Below are positions 39,063 to 52,170 of a stretch of 64,000 nt of DNA, in pieces; position 1 is the stretch's first letter; every line of letters starts with the position of its first letter. The DNA comes from Edolisoma coerulescens (lineage: Eukaryota; Chordata; Aves; Passeriformes; Campephagidae). The stretch is taken from contig VWZW01004077.1 in assembly GCA_013397115.1 (NCBI GenBank), forward strand, positions 505,890 through 569,889. The letters run 5' to 3'. The notes beneath the pieces were generated by a model. The model made no database searches, had not been told where the DNA came from, and worked only from the letters and a program-made list of their open reading frames with translations. A program made the position numbers and the translations under genes.

Positions 39063-39931
39063 ATTTCAAGATTATGCAAAGAAACAGGTTTTTCGTCTGT
39101 TGGAAATAAAGAATGTCATAAATGAATATTGTGGCATAGATGTATATATTATATGTTGAATGAATGCCTTAATATAATTGCATAAATATAAGTCAGGTGA
39201 GAAAAATCATTAAGTTAAAATCTCTGAATTTTAAATACTTATCCACTTCTTCTTGGAACTGTGTGTGAGATCGTTGTAATGTATTTATGCCACTGGTCAT
39301 AAACAGAGTAGAACATGAGGGATACATAGATAAAAAAAAATTGCTTAAGAAATTAAACCACAATCTTGGGTTCATACACCTTATGTTCCAGTATTTTTAA
39401 AAGGCTACATATAAACTCATATAAGGACAAAGAGTCATTGCAGCATTTGCATAGAAAGTGATAAATAGCAAGTGTGTGCAATTTTCATATGAAGATATAT
39501 ATACATTTTATAGTCTTACTTCTTACTTGTCCTACTCTAAGGGAAAATACACATATTAATCTCTTCATCCTCTCAGCATTAATTGTAGCTGCAGTCAGGA
39601 AGAAACTGTTCTGATGAGTATCAGTCTGGACAATCCAGTATTTTAGATTAACAGAATTTAAAGCTAAGAGTCAGCCCCTTCCCATTTTGCCTACAAGTGT
39701 CGAACATTTCCTGTGGCAAAGAAAACTTCCTAAGCTACTCAGTAATAATTTAAAATGTAGAAGAATCATCCTTGAGAGAAAACACTTTTCACAATGCAAA
39801 AATCCAACTTTAAATAAAAAACATACCCACAAATAAAGCGAGGCCAAGCATGAACTTTGTTGAGGGCATCAACAACACTTTATTTTTGTTTACACAACGA
39901 ACAGATTATTTTTTAAACTTTTCTGCCTGTA
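39063..39931. repeat. Exact copy of 30760-31628 (assembly duplication)
   Basis: Offset 8303 throughout, with no substitution or indel seen. The 60-codon minus-strand open frame at 39193-39375 is the same as the one at 30890-31072 for this reason. This is probably the correct genomic position. Confidence 0.9.
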
Positions 39932-42900
39932 GCTCTCTAAAGGAAATGCTTTTCCCTTAAATTTTCCCTTAACTCTTTCTCCTTTATTTCCCTCTAAGTC
40001 TGGCTTGGAAACTAATTTTTACCTGAGCATTGTCAACTCTCCAGAAAGTTCTACTGGAAAGATTATCTTGATCAACCCTCTTCCACAAATTTCTTCAAAA
40101 CTGGTGCTTGTTCAAACTATGATGCTTATATGTAGGAATTCTTATAAAGATGTGCACTAGCACATACGTAGGAAAAAAGAATGTGAATCTTGCAGATTGT
40201 TGCAGAGCTTTCTGTGCTTATGAAGAGACTTTGAAACCTTCACTGTTAATTGCTGCTTACAGTCAATTTACCAGAGTGATCCCATCACAATGGCAGAAAG
40301 ATAGATATGGGCATACTGTGGTTCAAGGAGGTAATGTATTTGCATAAGATGAGTCAACAGTTGAAGAACAGAACCCATTTCTACTGACATTTGTAAGTAA
40401 CATTTCTCATTTATATTTAAACAATGTTGTCAGAAGTGTGTGCTACAACAAGTTTGCAGATCCAGCCTTCTGCTGACATTTGTGACTGAACCATCTCAAA
40501 TGTTTGAATGTATTTTGAATCATACTGTTGTTATTATTATGTGTGTGGATTGAATATAATGTCCTACTTACCCTTAGGGTGAAACGGATCAGAAGGTGCA
40601 GCATGGGAGACAGAAGTCTCTGAATGCCCAGCCTGACAGTGTCAGGATTGCTGTCTGGGCCTAACAAAGAGGAAACAGATTTTACGTGCAGTAGGATCAG
40701 TGTATTGATTTCTACGAGCACTAGCAAGACTCCTCCTGGGGAGAAATGAAATGTGATGTGATTACTTTCTAACTTACATTGTCTGCATTTTGTGTATACT
40801 GTATACCTAAAATAGGAAATAAAAAGGTACACTTTCCTGAGAGAAGCCCAGCTCTGTCTATCTTCATTCCACTTTTTGTCATCTTAGGGCAGCACAGAAT
40901 ACGGGCAACTAAACAGAGTGAGCTGATTTTCTGAAGGATGGCATGCAGCCAAAGTACTCACTCTTTTGGGAGAGGAAAACAGAAAACAATTCTGCATGTG
41001 CTACGCTTGGGAACACGGAATCAATTTTCAAAGATTTTTTTAACAACTTGCTTTTAGCTGAGGTTGTATAACATGGCAGAAATGATCCAAATTATCTTCT
41101 TGTGTGCTTGAAATTTTCATCTAATCTGTGGAAAGGACTAGAGAAATTCTAAAAAACTACAAGCATGGGATAAGAATTAAGAGTTTCTGCTGTGTAACCA
41201 GTACTGAATGAAACATACTATCAATTCCAAAAGTAAAATATTTTACTGGTTCAGATCATCTACTAGAAAAACTATGAGGTTTGATAATCAAATGACTTCT
41301 AATGAGAGGGAAATTAGAGACAACAGACTGAAAATAACAGGCACATTAAAAAATATTTGTATCTGATTTTAAAGATATTTTAAAAAGCAGGGATGCTTTT
41401 AACCCCATTTGGGATTAGCTTTCTAGGAGCAAGAGAGTAGAATTTGCATGCGTTTAATAGGAGGATGCAGTGAACAGACTATATTTAACAAGTGGCAGGA
41501 AGTCTAGGAAGGAAGTGTGAGCAACTGTTGAAATTCAGGTGGGAAACTGCTTCTATACATCTCTTTTTAGCAATTTACAGTGCAATAAAGGAAACAAACA
41601 AAAAAAATCAGAAAAAAATAGCCAAATATAATTTTGATAATAATAGACTGATAATGTAATCAGCTACAAGTTTTATAATTTAATAGAATGTGAATGGACA
41701 CCCAACTAGAATAATTAATTTTCCCCTATTTATCCTTGCTTCAGTTTGCAGACAGCCTTAGAGAGTGGGAAGACGGAGAGAGTGTAGGGCCTGTGTGTCA
41801 CTCAGACAAACTTCTAACATACACAAACCAAACTAGGAAGACTGTATGTCTTAGGTGGAAAAAGTAGAGCAGCTTCCGTGAATTCATCGGCTCAGAGATT
41901 AAAAAGGACTTTAACAAGCAAACACCATCTCTGATTATTGGATAAAGTTTACTAGCCTTTTTCAAATAATATAGGTTACTCTGATTTCTGCAAGTAGTTT
42001 GTAACTGGTAAATCCATTTTATCATCTGGCTAAAGGTAAATAAAATAATATGATCTAGTTATTTACTCTGTAGGGCAGGAAACTATAAATGGCATAAACC
42101 CCACAATTCAACAGAGCAAAAATTCTTGTATATTTTCAGGCTATATCAAAGTCAGTAACAAAACATTTTATTTAAACAGTTAAGTATATAGCTTAAGTAT
42201 CACCTTCATCAGTTCAGGCAGCATAGGCTTACATCTCAAAATGCATGCCCTTCATGTTGCAGAATATTAGCATTTTAGGTTACCTGACAGGGAAAATGAG
42301 ACCATAAGTGGCTGGCACCTACTCTGTGTAAAAATGCAAAAGCAACCAAAGAGCTGTAGAAGTAGGCACCACGTACTGTTTCCCTGAGGTGGAGGAAACA
42401 GCAACAGTGGAGAGAGGCCCCCAGCAAGCAAGTCACAGCACACTGATCATGCAGAGGAGGAAAAGCATCCTCATAGCTGGCACTGTTAATGAGGAAATTA
42501 CTGTTTCTTGTCCTTGACTTGCTTGAAACCTTGTTGTTTGGAAGTCTTGAAGATTTAAAATATTGTCTGTTAAGATCAGAGTAAGGGGTGGGTGGGACTG
42601 GGGTAGAATAGTGTGTCTTGTTTTGCTTTTAATAGATGTGGTTTTCCCTTAAACTTCAGCCAGGCTTGGGTTAGTTTTCTAGACAATGATGAAGTCTGAG
42701 GATTCCAATACAGAGTGACCTTTCCCATGATCATATTGACTGCTTGTTTGTGATCTGGTGATTAAACATGGGGACTTCCTACTCTTGCTGTCCTTGCCCA
42801 CTTTTACTGGAGACACAAATGCTAATTGCTGTCACCTAGTTCATTGGTGGAGAGGCATGCCCTGTTATCTTGAGATTTTAACACTAAGAAGCAAAGTCAC

Positions 42901-42977
42901 AGATAATTCCATTGTATAGGCCTAATCTGTTCTCAAGGTTGATGAACATGTAATATATGTAAATAGAAATATTTTCA
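39932..42977. other. Unique sequence, nothing recognised
   Basis: No supported feature. The 129-codon minus-strand open frame at 40443-40832 has no recognisable domain. Confidence 0.5.
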
Positions 42978-44180
42978 GAGAATCACAGAATACACATATT
43001 TGGAAGGGATCCACAAAGATCATCAAGTCCAACTCCTGTCACTGCATAGGACCATCCCCAAGAGTCACATCATATGCCTGAGAGCACTGTCCAAATGCTT
43101 CTTGAACTCCCCTGATGCAACTTCAGGCCATTCCCTCAGGTCCTGTCACCGGTCACCACAGAGAAGGGATCAGTGCCTGCCCCTCTTCTCCCCTTCACGA
43201 GGAATGTGTAACTTCTGCAGTGTAACCTCCTGCAGTGAAGTCTGTCCTCAGTCTCCTCCAGGCTGAAAAGACCAAGTGGCCCCAGCCACTGCTCACATGG
43301 CTTCCCCTCAAGACCCTTCACCCTCTTTGTTGCCCTCTTTTGGATGCTCTCTAATGGTTTAATGTCTTTCTCATATTCTGACACCCAAAACTGCCCCCAG
43401 CAGTCGAGGTGAGGCTGCCCCAGCTCAGAGCAGAGCAGGACAATCCTCTCCCTTGCCTGGCTGGCGATGCTGTGCCTGATGCACCCCAGGACACGCTTGG
43501 CCCTCCTGGCTGCCAGGGCACTGCTGACCCATGTTCAACTTGCCAGGATCCCCAGGTCCCTTTCCATGGCACTGCTTTCCAGCATCTCATTCCCAGTCTG
43601 TCCTTACATCCAGGGTTGCCCTGTCCCAGGTGCAGAATCCGGCACTTTCCCCTGTTGAACTTCATATGGTTGGTGATTTCCCAGACCCCTGATCTGTTGA
43701 GGTCTCTCTGCAGGCCCTCTCTGCCCTCAAGGGAGTCAACAGCTCCTCCCAGCTTTGTACCATCTGTGAACTTGCTCAGTATCCCTTCCAGTCCTGTGTC
43801 CAGGTCATTTGTGAAGATGTCGAAGAGCAGAGGGCCGAGGATGGGGCCCTGTGGAACCCCACCAGTGACAGGTCCCCAGTCTGATGTCACCCCATTCACT
43901 GTAACCCTTTGTGCCTGACCCGTGAGCCAGGTGCTCACCCATCCCACGATGTGTTTATCCAGCTGTGGGCTGCACATTAGGTCCAGAGGGATCCTGTGAG
44001 AGGCAGTATTGAAAACTTTACTTGCTTCCCTTGATCAGCTGGGGGGGTTACATTGTCATAAAAGGAAACCAGGTTTGATAAGCAGGATTTTCCTCTCATG
44101 AAGCCATGCTGGCTGTGACCAATGGCTGTGTTGTTTTTCAGGCGTTTTTCAACACCTCCCAGAATATTTTTCTTCATTTT
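42978..44180 (-). mobile_element. CR1 LINE, 5'-truncated
   Basis: A CR1 non-LTR retrotransposon runs from within the reverse transcriptase (near 44180) to the 3' end repeat (near 42978, AGAATCACAGAAT on the plus strand). It is one of the younger avian types, with the tail 'GTGTATTCTGTGATTCTCTG' on its own strand. The body contains the C-terminal half of ORF2 and the short 3' UTR. Compared with the related plus-strand copy at 47812-48121, it lacks 99 bp of the 3' region at 43107-43109. No target duplication is evident, which is normal for CR1. It is inactive because of truncation, frameshifts and lost catalytic residues. Confidence 0.95.
43136..44177 (-). pseudogene. CR1 ORF2 reverse transcriptase remnant
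   Basis: CR1 ORF2 carries an endonuclease and a reverse transcriptase that copy the element's RNA at a nicked target. Here only part of the reverse transcriptase remains, in several frames. The first segment (44177-43977) has 'HSQHGFMRGKSCLSNLVSFY', the family's finger/palm block. About 8 residues covering motif A (VDVVYLDF in the family) are then missing, with a frameshift near 44030, so the first catalytic aspartate is gone. The second segment (43977-43351) has 'GGVPQGPILGPLLFDIFTND' (motif B), then 'LSKFTDGTKLGG', where the family has FADD. The motif C catalytic pair is therefore damaged as well. A further frameshift follows 'GCKDRLG', and the C-terminal part continues in another frame (43384-43136, 'YEKDIKPLESIQKRATKRVK'). 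The enzyme cannot be functional. Confidence 0.93.
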
Positions 44181-47100
44181 CCAGTTTTATGCATTGTGCT
44201 AGATATGTCTTAAAGACTGCACATAAGCTGTTTAATTCTCTTCATGCTTTTTGTTTCTCCTTGTATTTAAAAAAAAATATATAGGTGCTGAAGTCATGCT
44301 AACTTTGAATAGTGTGTTCACATTTTCTCATTTTCATTAGGATGTTATATAAGTTGAGCACTGACCTCGTGATAACGTATATGCAAGTCTTTAATATTGT
44401 ACATAATACTGAAAAATAAGACATATTTGACCCAGAGAAAATGACTGGTTAATGCACCAGCTTATGCCACATATGGATCTACCTCCATGGCATGATATTA
44501 TGCTATGTAGATATACCCTGAGTGATTGTTAAAGAAAATGAAGAGAGTGAGCCAGAAAAGCTAAGGAATTTATTAATTTTATTTAATTTATTTATTATTT
44601 TTCAAAATCTTCTCAGCAAACCAATGATCTTATCTTAAGGCAGGAGGTAATAAAAGTGATAGACTACTCTAGGCCATAAACTCCTAATCTGTTTTATATA
44701 TGTTAAAGACTACAGAAAGTGAAAGATCAAACATACAGTCTCTGAAAAGTTCAGAACAACCACATTTATTTCAATATTTAAGCCCGTGTGAGTTTGACTG
44801 TGATTCTCAAAATAATGACCAAAGCCTAAGTACCACTGCTATTAACTTTGTTCCAAATTCAAAAATCTGCTCTTTATTGTTTTCAATAAATAAATAATTT
44901 TCTATGAGATTTGTGATTGTTATGAGCTGTGATGTCCCAATGACTGGCAAGGAAGAGCAACACTCTTACGTGATCGTCGCTTTTTTATCCACTTCACAGT
45001 ACTCAAGTACTTTCGGGCCCATTAATTTAGCAGTTTATTTCCTAATCACCTCAATGTAATATATCCCTCTGTAAACATTCCCTGTTTTTGTAATTGTGAG
45101 CCAAATGTTTTTGTTACATTTTCCAATGCCTTTTCCCTCTCCACCAAAACCTTGAAGAATATTACTTCCTGTGGAATAACCTTTGTGCAACAGGGACTGT
45201 AGCACTGCCACACATTGCTTGTACCTCCTTCCAGTGCTCAGGCTGTGTGACATCCTCCCAGTCTTCTGGGGTGCTTTGTGAAAGGCTAACAGTCAGAAAT
45301 TGGTGTCAGTCAAATTTAAGTCAATGTCAGGACTGTTATGCAAGAGTTGCTTCCAAGTTTTGCTTTAATACCTGGGGTTTGTGTTACTGATATTAAATAA
45401 AAATTCTTTGCAATGAATTTTAAATGAAGGAAAAGCTCTCACCAGAGATTTGTTAAAAGCAGGCTAACAGTTGTTCTCTTCCCTCCCTCCCCGCTTTTTT
45501 AGTAGAAGGGCTTTAAATTATATATTAACCAAAAAGGTAAACAGAATAAAATGGGCAATTAAATATTAATGGAAGATGTAGTGGAATTGTCCTGTGCAGC
45601 ACTTAAAATGGCCCGAATGATTGAGCTGTGAATTGCTCTCCCTTAGGTATTGAAAAATTCATCAGCACTATTTAATAAATGTTTGTACTCGTAGCCACTG
45701 ATGTTTACACTACAGCACTTCCAGGAGAGTGCTTACTAAAGAAAACATTTTAATGGAAGGTGAACTTTCCTGTACAGTGAGTCACCTTAAATTATACAGA
45801 CTATGTAGTAGAAGAGACAGAGAAATCTCTGAACAGACAAATGAGAAGTATGCATAACTTAAGAGCATTTTTCTTAAAGAGAACTGCCCATGAATTGTAA
45901 GGGCTTTCTGAATCCAAAGCTATTTTGAAGCTTTAAAAAATTCATTTTGTTTGCATTTTAAAAATATTTAACCTTCGCTAGCCATATGAAATCATCTCCC
46001 ATGCTGACTTGGGCTAAGGACACTATTATTACTGAAATGTCACCTAATGATCTAAAGGAAGGGAAAGACTGTCAAAATAAAACTTGCATTGTAAATCAAT
46101 CAAGTGTTGAAGCAGTTCTTCTCCAGGTGACACTCTGTGGACTCAATCTGCACATGCAGCATATTAACACTATTAAAATATTCATTAGCAAATTTACTGT
46201 GTTAATTAATGAATTCACACCCAAACCTTAGAAAATAAACATGAAAACTCTTGAGTGCTTGGTATATTAATTACTTAGGTTGTAATGTCTGTGAGGATTT
46301 TTGCCTAGGTGTGATTCAATGAGTACTGAATCAACCTGGAGGCAGCACACTGCTCTTAGCCCCTGCCTCAAATTCTCCCATTGCCCCACTCACGAGGCAC
46401 ATGGGGAAGAAAGCTACCTGCTTTCTGTTTTCTGTAGAGCCACAGTGGGCATGCTCTTAGAAACCCAGTGACTGCAGCACAGTCTGCCTTTGTGTTCTTC
46501 AGGGCATGGGTCTTTGACCTTTTTTATGTGTTATTTCTCTCATTAGAGTGTTCAAGTCTGCAGCTTAGGGGAATGCTGGAACTGGGCATAGTTGATGTTC
46601 AGGTGCACCATTAGCTCTAGAGCAGTGTGACCTTTGTCTGTCCTGTTATTAATCCAGCAAAGGTCCTTCTGACCTTTGTGACCCTCTAGTTCTGCTTATG
46701 ACTTCTCCATACAAAGCAAATGTTATCCCTTTGCAGCTCAGTTTACTGCACTCTGGCTGATCTAGGCAAGCAGTAGGGAAGTTTTCACCAAAATATTTGG
46801 CTGCAAGGGAAGTCATCTCTGAATGTGCTGTGCAGGTTCACACAGTTACTAAGGACTCGTGTTGTCTTGGCAAATGGATGAAGTTTAGAAAGAAGTAGTG
46901 TATTCTCTTATGAGAATTTACGTTGCTTCTACTAAAGTGACATGGTGGTGAGTTTATGCTTCCAACAAAAGATGTATCTGTCAATCTGGGTTTGCTGAAT
47001 ATTTTCATAAGAGAGATGCTTCACTGAAGATTAGCATAGTTGGAGGCAAGATTTAACTGAGTTACTGTGCTGTGGGGAAACTCAAGTAACTTCAGAAATG

Positions 47101-47811
47101 CCTTCTCTAGCATGTGCTTTTGTAGGGAAGTTAAGACAAATTCAGGCATTTCAAAATTCACACTTGGTTTCCAGGAAACATTCTCAGAGGCAAGAAGGCA
47201 CTAGCAACACTCACCACAAAGCAAGGATAAACTAATTTTTTTACAGTGCTGGAAGGACAAACTTTCATCTCAAAGAGCTTCCTGGTGGAGGAGATGTGTC
47301 AGAAAAAAACAAGTGTAAGGTATCCCATCTCAGTCACTGTCATAGGGAGTGATGCACACACAAGCAAAGAATCAGAAGGTGGTTTCAAACATCTCAGGAG
47401 GTGACAATAGAACTTGAAAATATTTGCAAATTTGGGAAAATTTATTTATTGTTTGCAGTTCTCTTAACTGACTCTCTAACATGAAGAGTGTTTAAAAATT
47501 TATGCATAGAAACTTTTCAAATAATCAAGATTATTTTATAACTGCTTTTAAAAACTCTTCCAAAAAACCATCTCGTCAAAAAGGAGTATATACTAAGTAC
47601 ATTAATATACATTAAGAATATGGTGTGGGGAAAAAAACCAAACTGAGCCAGCTAAGATTTATTCTTCAGTGGTAGCTGAGAATTGCACCTGGGAAAGGAT
47701 TAAAATAAAGTATTTCTTAGGGGATTAAAACCAATCTTTTTACAATTCTCTTGGTGGGTTTTTGGAGATGTTAAAGATGCAGTAGAGTGCAGAATGGAGT
47801 TGCAGGAAGCT
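44181..47811. other. Unique sequence, nothing firmly recognised
   Basis: No gene or transposon supported. The part at about 45560-46230 is free of repeats and has TTAATTAATGAATT near 46201-46214, a homeodomain-type palindrome cluster. It could be conserved non-coding DNA, but I cannot test that here. Confidence 0.45.
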
Positions 47812-48121
47812 GAAAGGCAAGTACTGATCTCTTCATTCTTGTGACCAGCGAAAGGACTCAAGGAAATGGCATGAGGCTGAGTCAGGGGAGGTTTAGGTCA
47901 GATACCAGGAAAAATTTTTTTACCTGGATGGTGGTTGAGCTCTGAAACAGGCTCCCCAGAAAGGTGGGCACAGCACCAGCCTGTCAGAGTTCAAGAAACA
48001 TATGCACAATGCTCTCAGGCACATGGTGTGACTCTTGGGGTGTCCTGTCCAGGACTGGGACTTGATAGTCCTGATGGGTCCATTCCAGCTCAGCATGTTC
48101 TGTGATTCTGTGATTCTATGA
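47812..48121 (+). mobile_element. CR1 LINE 3' end
   Basis: About 310 bp of CR1 3' sequence: 'TGACCAGCGAAAGGACTCAA', 'GTCAGGGGAGGTTTAGGTCA', 'AACAGGCTCCCCAGAAAGGT', 'GGTGTGACTCTTGGGGTGTC', and the tail 'TCTGTGATTCTGTGATTCTA'. It is severely 5'-truncated, retains only the last codons of ORF2 and the 3' UTR, and ends in three copies of the terminal 8-9 bp repeat. It belongs to the same broad subfamily as the minus-strand copy at 42978-44180. Confidence 0.93.
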
Positions 48122-51100
48122 CTAAATAGTTTCACATCATGTGTTGTGGGTTCACACGTGATGCATTATGGTCCTTGGGGGATAAAGGAGAGGGGGAAAA
48201 GGCCTAAACCAAAACATTTTTACACAAAGAGACCTTGTTAAAGACTTTTAGTATTTTCAGTCTTCCTCATGTGTCTATGGGAAACAAAAGGGACTTCCAA
48301 TTCCAGAAGCAGGGAAAAACATGACATTGCTACATATGTTTTATTTGCAGCTAACAACAAAGATACAGACTCTCACTGGCTTTCATTTGGTGAGGCTAGG
48401 GAGGGTTCTTCCTGTTTTATTTGGACAAAATTTAAACAAAAAGTTTGATAAGCATCCTGCATTTTTTAAACCCACTTGTTATAATGGAAAACATCCTCTG
48501 CTATCTCTAGCAGGCTGAAATGTGGAAAGTTTCGGTTTGCGGGTTTTTTTGAAAGAGAGGTGGAAGGAATTCATACCAGCCCTTGACAATAGTCAGAACT
48601 CTGAAAGATTCAGTGGAAAGGGGTTTTAATGACAATTATTATTCTGAGAAAGAACCTGCTTGATATTTTGGTTGGCCACCTGGAAAATTTTAATCAGTAG
48701 GTAGATGGATATTGGCAGGAATTTTCCAGCCTTGTTTATGGTGAAAGACTGAATCAGTTCACTGAATCTTTTTGTCTTACATCTTTTCAGGAGCAGGCAA
48801 CTTTGTTCAGCAGTTTTTGTGAAACTTCACTTTCACTTGAGTGAAAACGTGCAAGTTTTGTCTCATGGAAAAAGGCATTACTATCCTCCCAGAAAAGCAA
48901 GTTTTTCCAAAGAAAATATTTGGTTTGCTCACACTTTCTAGGAATTACTTGTTTAGTTCTGCTTTTTGGTCCCTATGCTATAGGAGAAAACCCACTTTGT
49001 ATTTTATTAGCCCCTCCCAGAAGCAGTACCTACGCTAAATCATACAGAGCTTTTGAATTCTTGAGCTACTACTGGAAACACTGCATTTTAAATCAAGTGG
49101 CTTCAATTTGTGTTGATGAAACAACAAAGTACTTTTGCTGTCAGTTAAAGTGTGTGTGGTATCTGAGAAATGTATTGACTTAAAAAATAGGATGCACTCA
49201 GAGCATAATGCTGTCTGGCTGCCTGTCTTATTCTAAGTACTATGAAACCATGAGCCCTTCTCAAGGCTGCTAGTCACACTTAATTCTGTTCAAGCTCTAG
49301 TAAAGAAAAGCCCATTTGGCTTTGTGCAAGATTTTCCTCTCTAACTTTATCCTGATCCATGAACCTCTTCCCACATCTCAGTCCTTCGTTTATTGAGCAT
49401 CAGGCATCATCTTGTCTCCTTTTATATATCAATCTTGGAATACGAGACATTTTTCTCTGGAGAAGAGGTAATAGGGAAAAATGTATTTTGTATTCCTCAA
49501 TCATGTTGTGGTTCTCTGCTGAAACTTCTCTTTTCCTGTATCTCTTAGTTCCTCTCCTTCTTTCCTGTGCATTATTAGCATTGCCCCTAAATTATTTACT
49601 GTAGCTCGTAAAATGTCATTAGTGAGAGTCGTTTCACTGGTGAGGAGAACTAACAACTAGCTTGCAGAGGATTGAAGAAGAGTGAGAGAAGAAAAAACAG
49701 TGAAGCTAACGAAATATCACTATTGAAAGGGAGTAGATGGTAGAAGCTTGAGACAGAGGAGAGGCTATCGGGAGAAAAGACTGGAGTATGGACATTAGTG
49801 CTAAAGAGAGGCTGGGGATTAAAGAGGGAACTTTAGTGACATTAGAGAGGAAAAATAAAGGAATTTTAATAATTTGAAAATAGGCGTACTGATGTAAAAG
49901 GCCACTACTATACATCTGGTGAGTGGATAATACTGAGGCAGAAGGCGGATTTGTAAATAAAAGAAGAAAAATCATGAGAGTGATCTGAAAAAGACAGAGC
50001 TGATGCAAATGAATAGGACTCATTTAGTTGGAATATGTAGAAAAAGAGATCTTAGAAGAACGATGATAGAGTTTAAAAGTACTGATAGGCAGCCTATGGA
50101 GGAAGAAAGAATGAAGATATCTGGCACAGCAAATTTTTGGAAAGTAATAATGTGGGGAAAAGTTGCTAGAAGAAAGATAAACAACTGATTGTGAAAACTT
50201 CTTCATGGAGAATTTAAGCACAGTCTTGACACTTTAGACAGAAGCTATAGGACACCAAAAGGTACATTCATGAAGGAGAGAAATGGAAATGATACGGAGA
50301 CAATGGAACAGATAATAACCTGCAAATGCAAAAACTGAATGAAATGGGAGGAATGGAAATGACTTTTTGTCACTTTTTGGTGACAAAAAATCTTTTAAAA
50401 ATGTGGAAATGTCTGAAAAATGGGGAATCTTTTTTTTTCCCCTCCACTAACTTGTTTTCTACTAGGATTTGAAGACACTCTTATCTTCATTCTCCTTTAG
50501 TATTATTTTGTACCTCAGAGGTATCTTCTACACCTTTAGCAAAAAACTAATTTGACATATCCTTATTTTTGGAATTTTGTGTATTGGGCTGTGTTTTAGA
50601 GGCAATGTAGATATTTAGCATCTTTTCCAGGTACTAGCAGGCAGCAGCTCTAAAGCAGCTATTGGATCCTCAGGCTAAGACATGAAAAGGTACATTTTCC
50701 AAGCTGCATACAATTATAAAATGTGCAAATCCATTTATTCACTAATAGGGTTTATCCTTAGCTCCCTGTGCACAGCTTTGCAAATTTACTTACAAATGAC
50801 CATACTGTAAAATTCAGGCTACTCCTGTGGGATAACTGTCTTTTTTATTTTTTTTTTCTCAGTAGGTAATTAATACTTAGATAAGTAATACATTTAGATT
50901 GCAAGTAACTATTCATGTCAAAACTTGGCATGCTTTAAAGTGACACATTCACTGAATCTTTGTTAAACTGCAGCAGTCTAATCCTTTTCACCCTCCTCTG
51001 GCAGGTTTACCAGGGAACTTAATACTGTACTTGTATGGGATTAGGCCTCAGAATTGGAGACTGAGGGACTGCACATGGATGCTGCATAGGGAATGGCAAA

Positions 51101-52170
51101 TTAAAGACTGAGAATCCAAGTGTATAACATGGTTTTCTTGTGATTAAAATAGAATGCGTTTAACAGATAATTTTCCATCTGTAATTAAAAAAATAATAAA
51201 AACAACCCCAAACCACAAAGAATTATAAACAATTTTATTGCGATTTCTTTGAACATAGTCATAAGAAAAAGAGATAGCATTTATTTGCTGCAACACGCAA
51301 TTTAGTCCCAAGGGTGGAATCCTTTATGGGGATATCTGCATGTCTGCTTGAGAAGAGTTAGTGGGAACTACTGATTTGTTTTGAAAATATTGTGGGCATT
51401 TTATTAAAAGGATTACTGTAGTCCAGGCCTTCCTACAAACACTTAACATATCATGTTTCACTCCCCTTGAATGTGATACATTTAGGCAAATATATATATT
51501 TGAAAGTCTGTCTATAAGCACTTTAAAGTAGAGTGCCAAAAGACTTCATATTACACTGTTCAGAACACCATCCAGAAAACAAAATAGTGAATGCTTTGAG
51601 TATAAATTGGAGAATTGCCCTTGGAGGCAAGATTTTGAATACAAATGGCCCATCATTGCAGCAATATTCTGCTATCCCATTAGGTGCGCAGAGAAGCAGA
51701 CCAAAAACTGAGCCCTTTGCCAGAAAGGAGTGTCAGTTTGTTTGCTATGACAGATGACATTTTAATTTCATGACAGGAACAAGTTCCCATAAACATTTCA
51801 ATATAACTATTTTCTATTTTGTGCACAGTTTGATGGCAAGACAATGAAAATAATGGAGTAAAAAATTAATTTAGGATGCTTTAAGTTTTTTTTTTTTCAT
51901 TTGATTACAAATTATATCATTGGTTGAATATTTCTGGAGAGGTCTCCATTGTACCACCTTCCACAAAAGTTGCTTTTGAAACTCTATCTTTTGTTGTAAG
52001 CTTCATATGAAATTAAATTATAAAACTTAGCGATTTAACAGAACACAGCTGTTACTTTCACATGTGAAAACTCAAGAAACTGATGCTTTGACACAAAAGT
52101 CAGCCTAATATCATATTAACAATGCAGCTGTCTCCACACGGCTAGAAGCTCTGTGGCAGAAGGCATTTGA
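48122..52170. other. Unique sequence, nothing recognised
   Basis: No supported feature. The purine-rich stretch 49660-50220 gives overlapping open frames of 61-105 codons on both strands with no recognisable domain. Confidence 0.5.

Noticed and set aside
38476..39125. Four open frames of 188-212 codons across the second gap
   Set aside because: They consist almost only of N.
30890..39375. An identical 60-codon frame at two places (30890 and 39193), suggesting a conserved small gene
   Set aside because: The identity extends over 869 bp with edges at assembly breaks, so it reflects the misplaced contig, not selection or gene duplication.
40443..40832. 129-codon minus-strand open frame
   Set aside because: No recognisable domain, and the composition is typical of chance frames.
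43409..43918. 169-codon plus-strand open frame rich in proline and serine
   Set aside because: It is exactly antisense to the CR1 reverse transcriptase remnant. GC-rich CR1 sequence lacks stops in that frame by chance.
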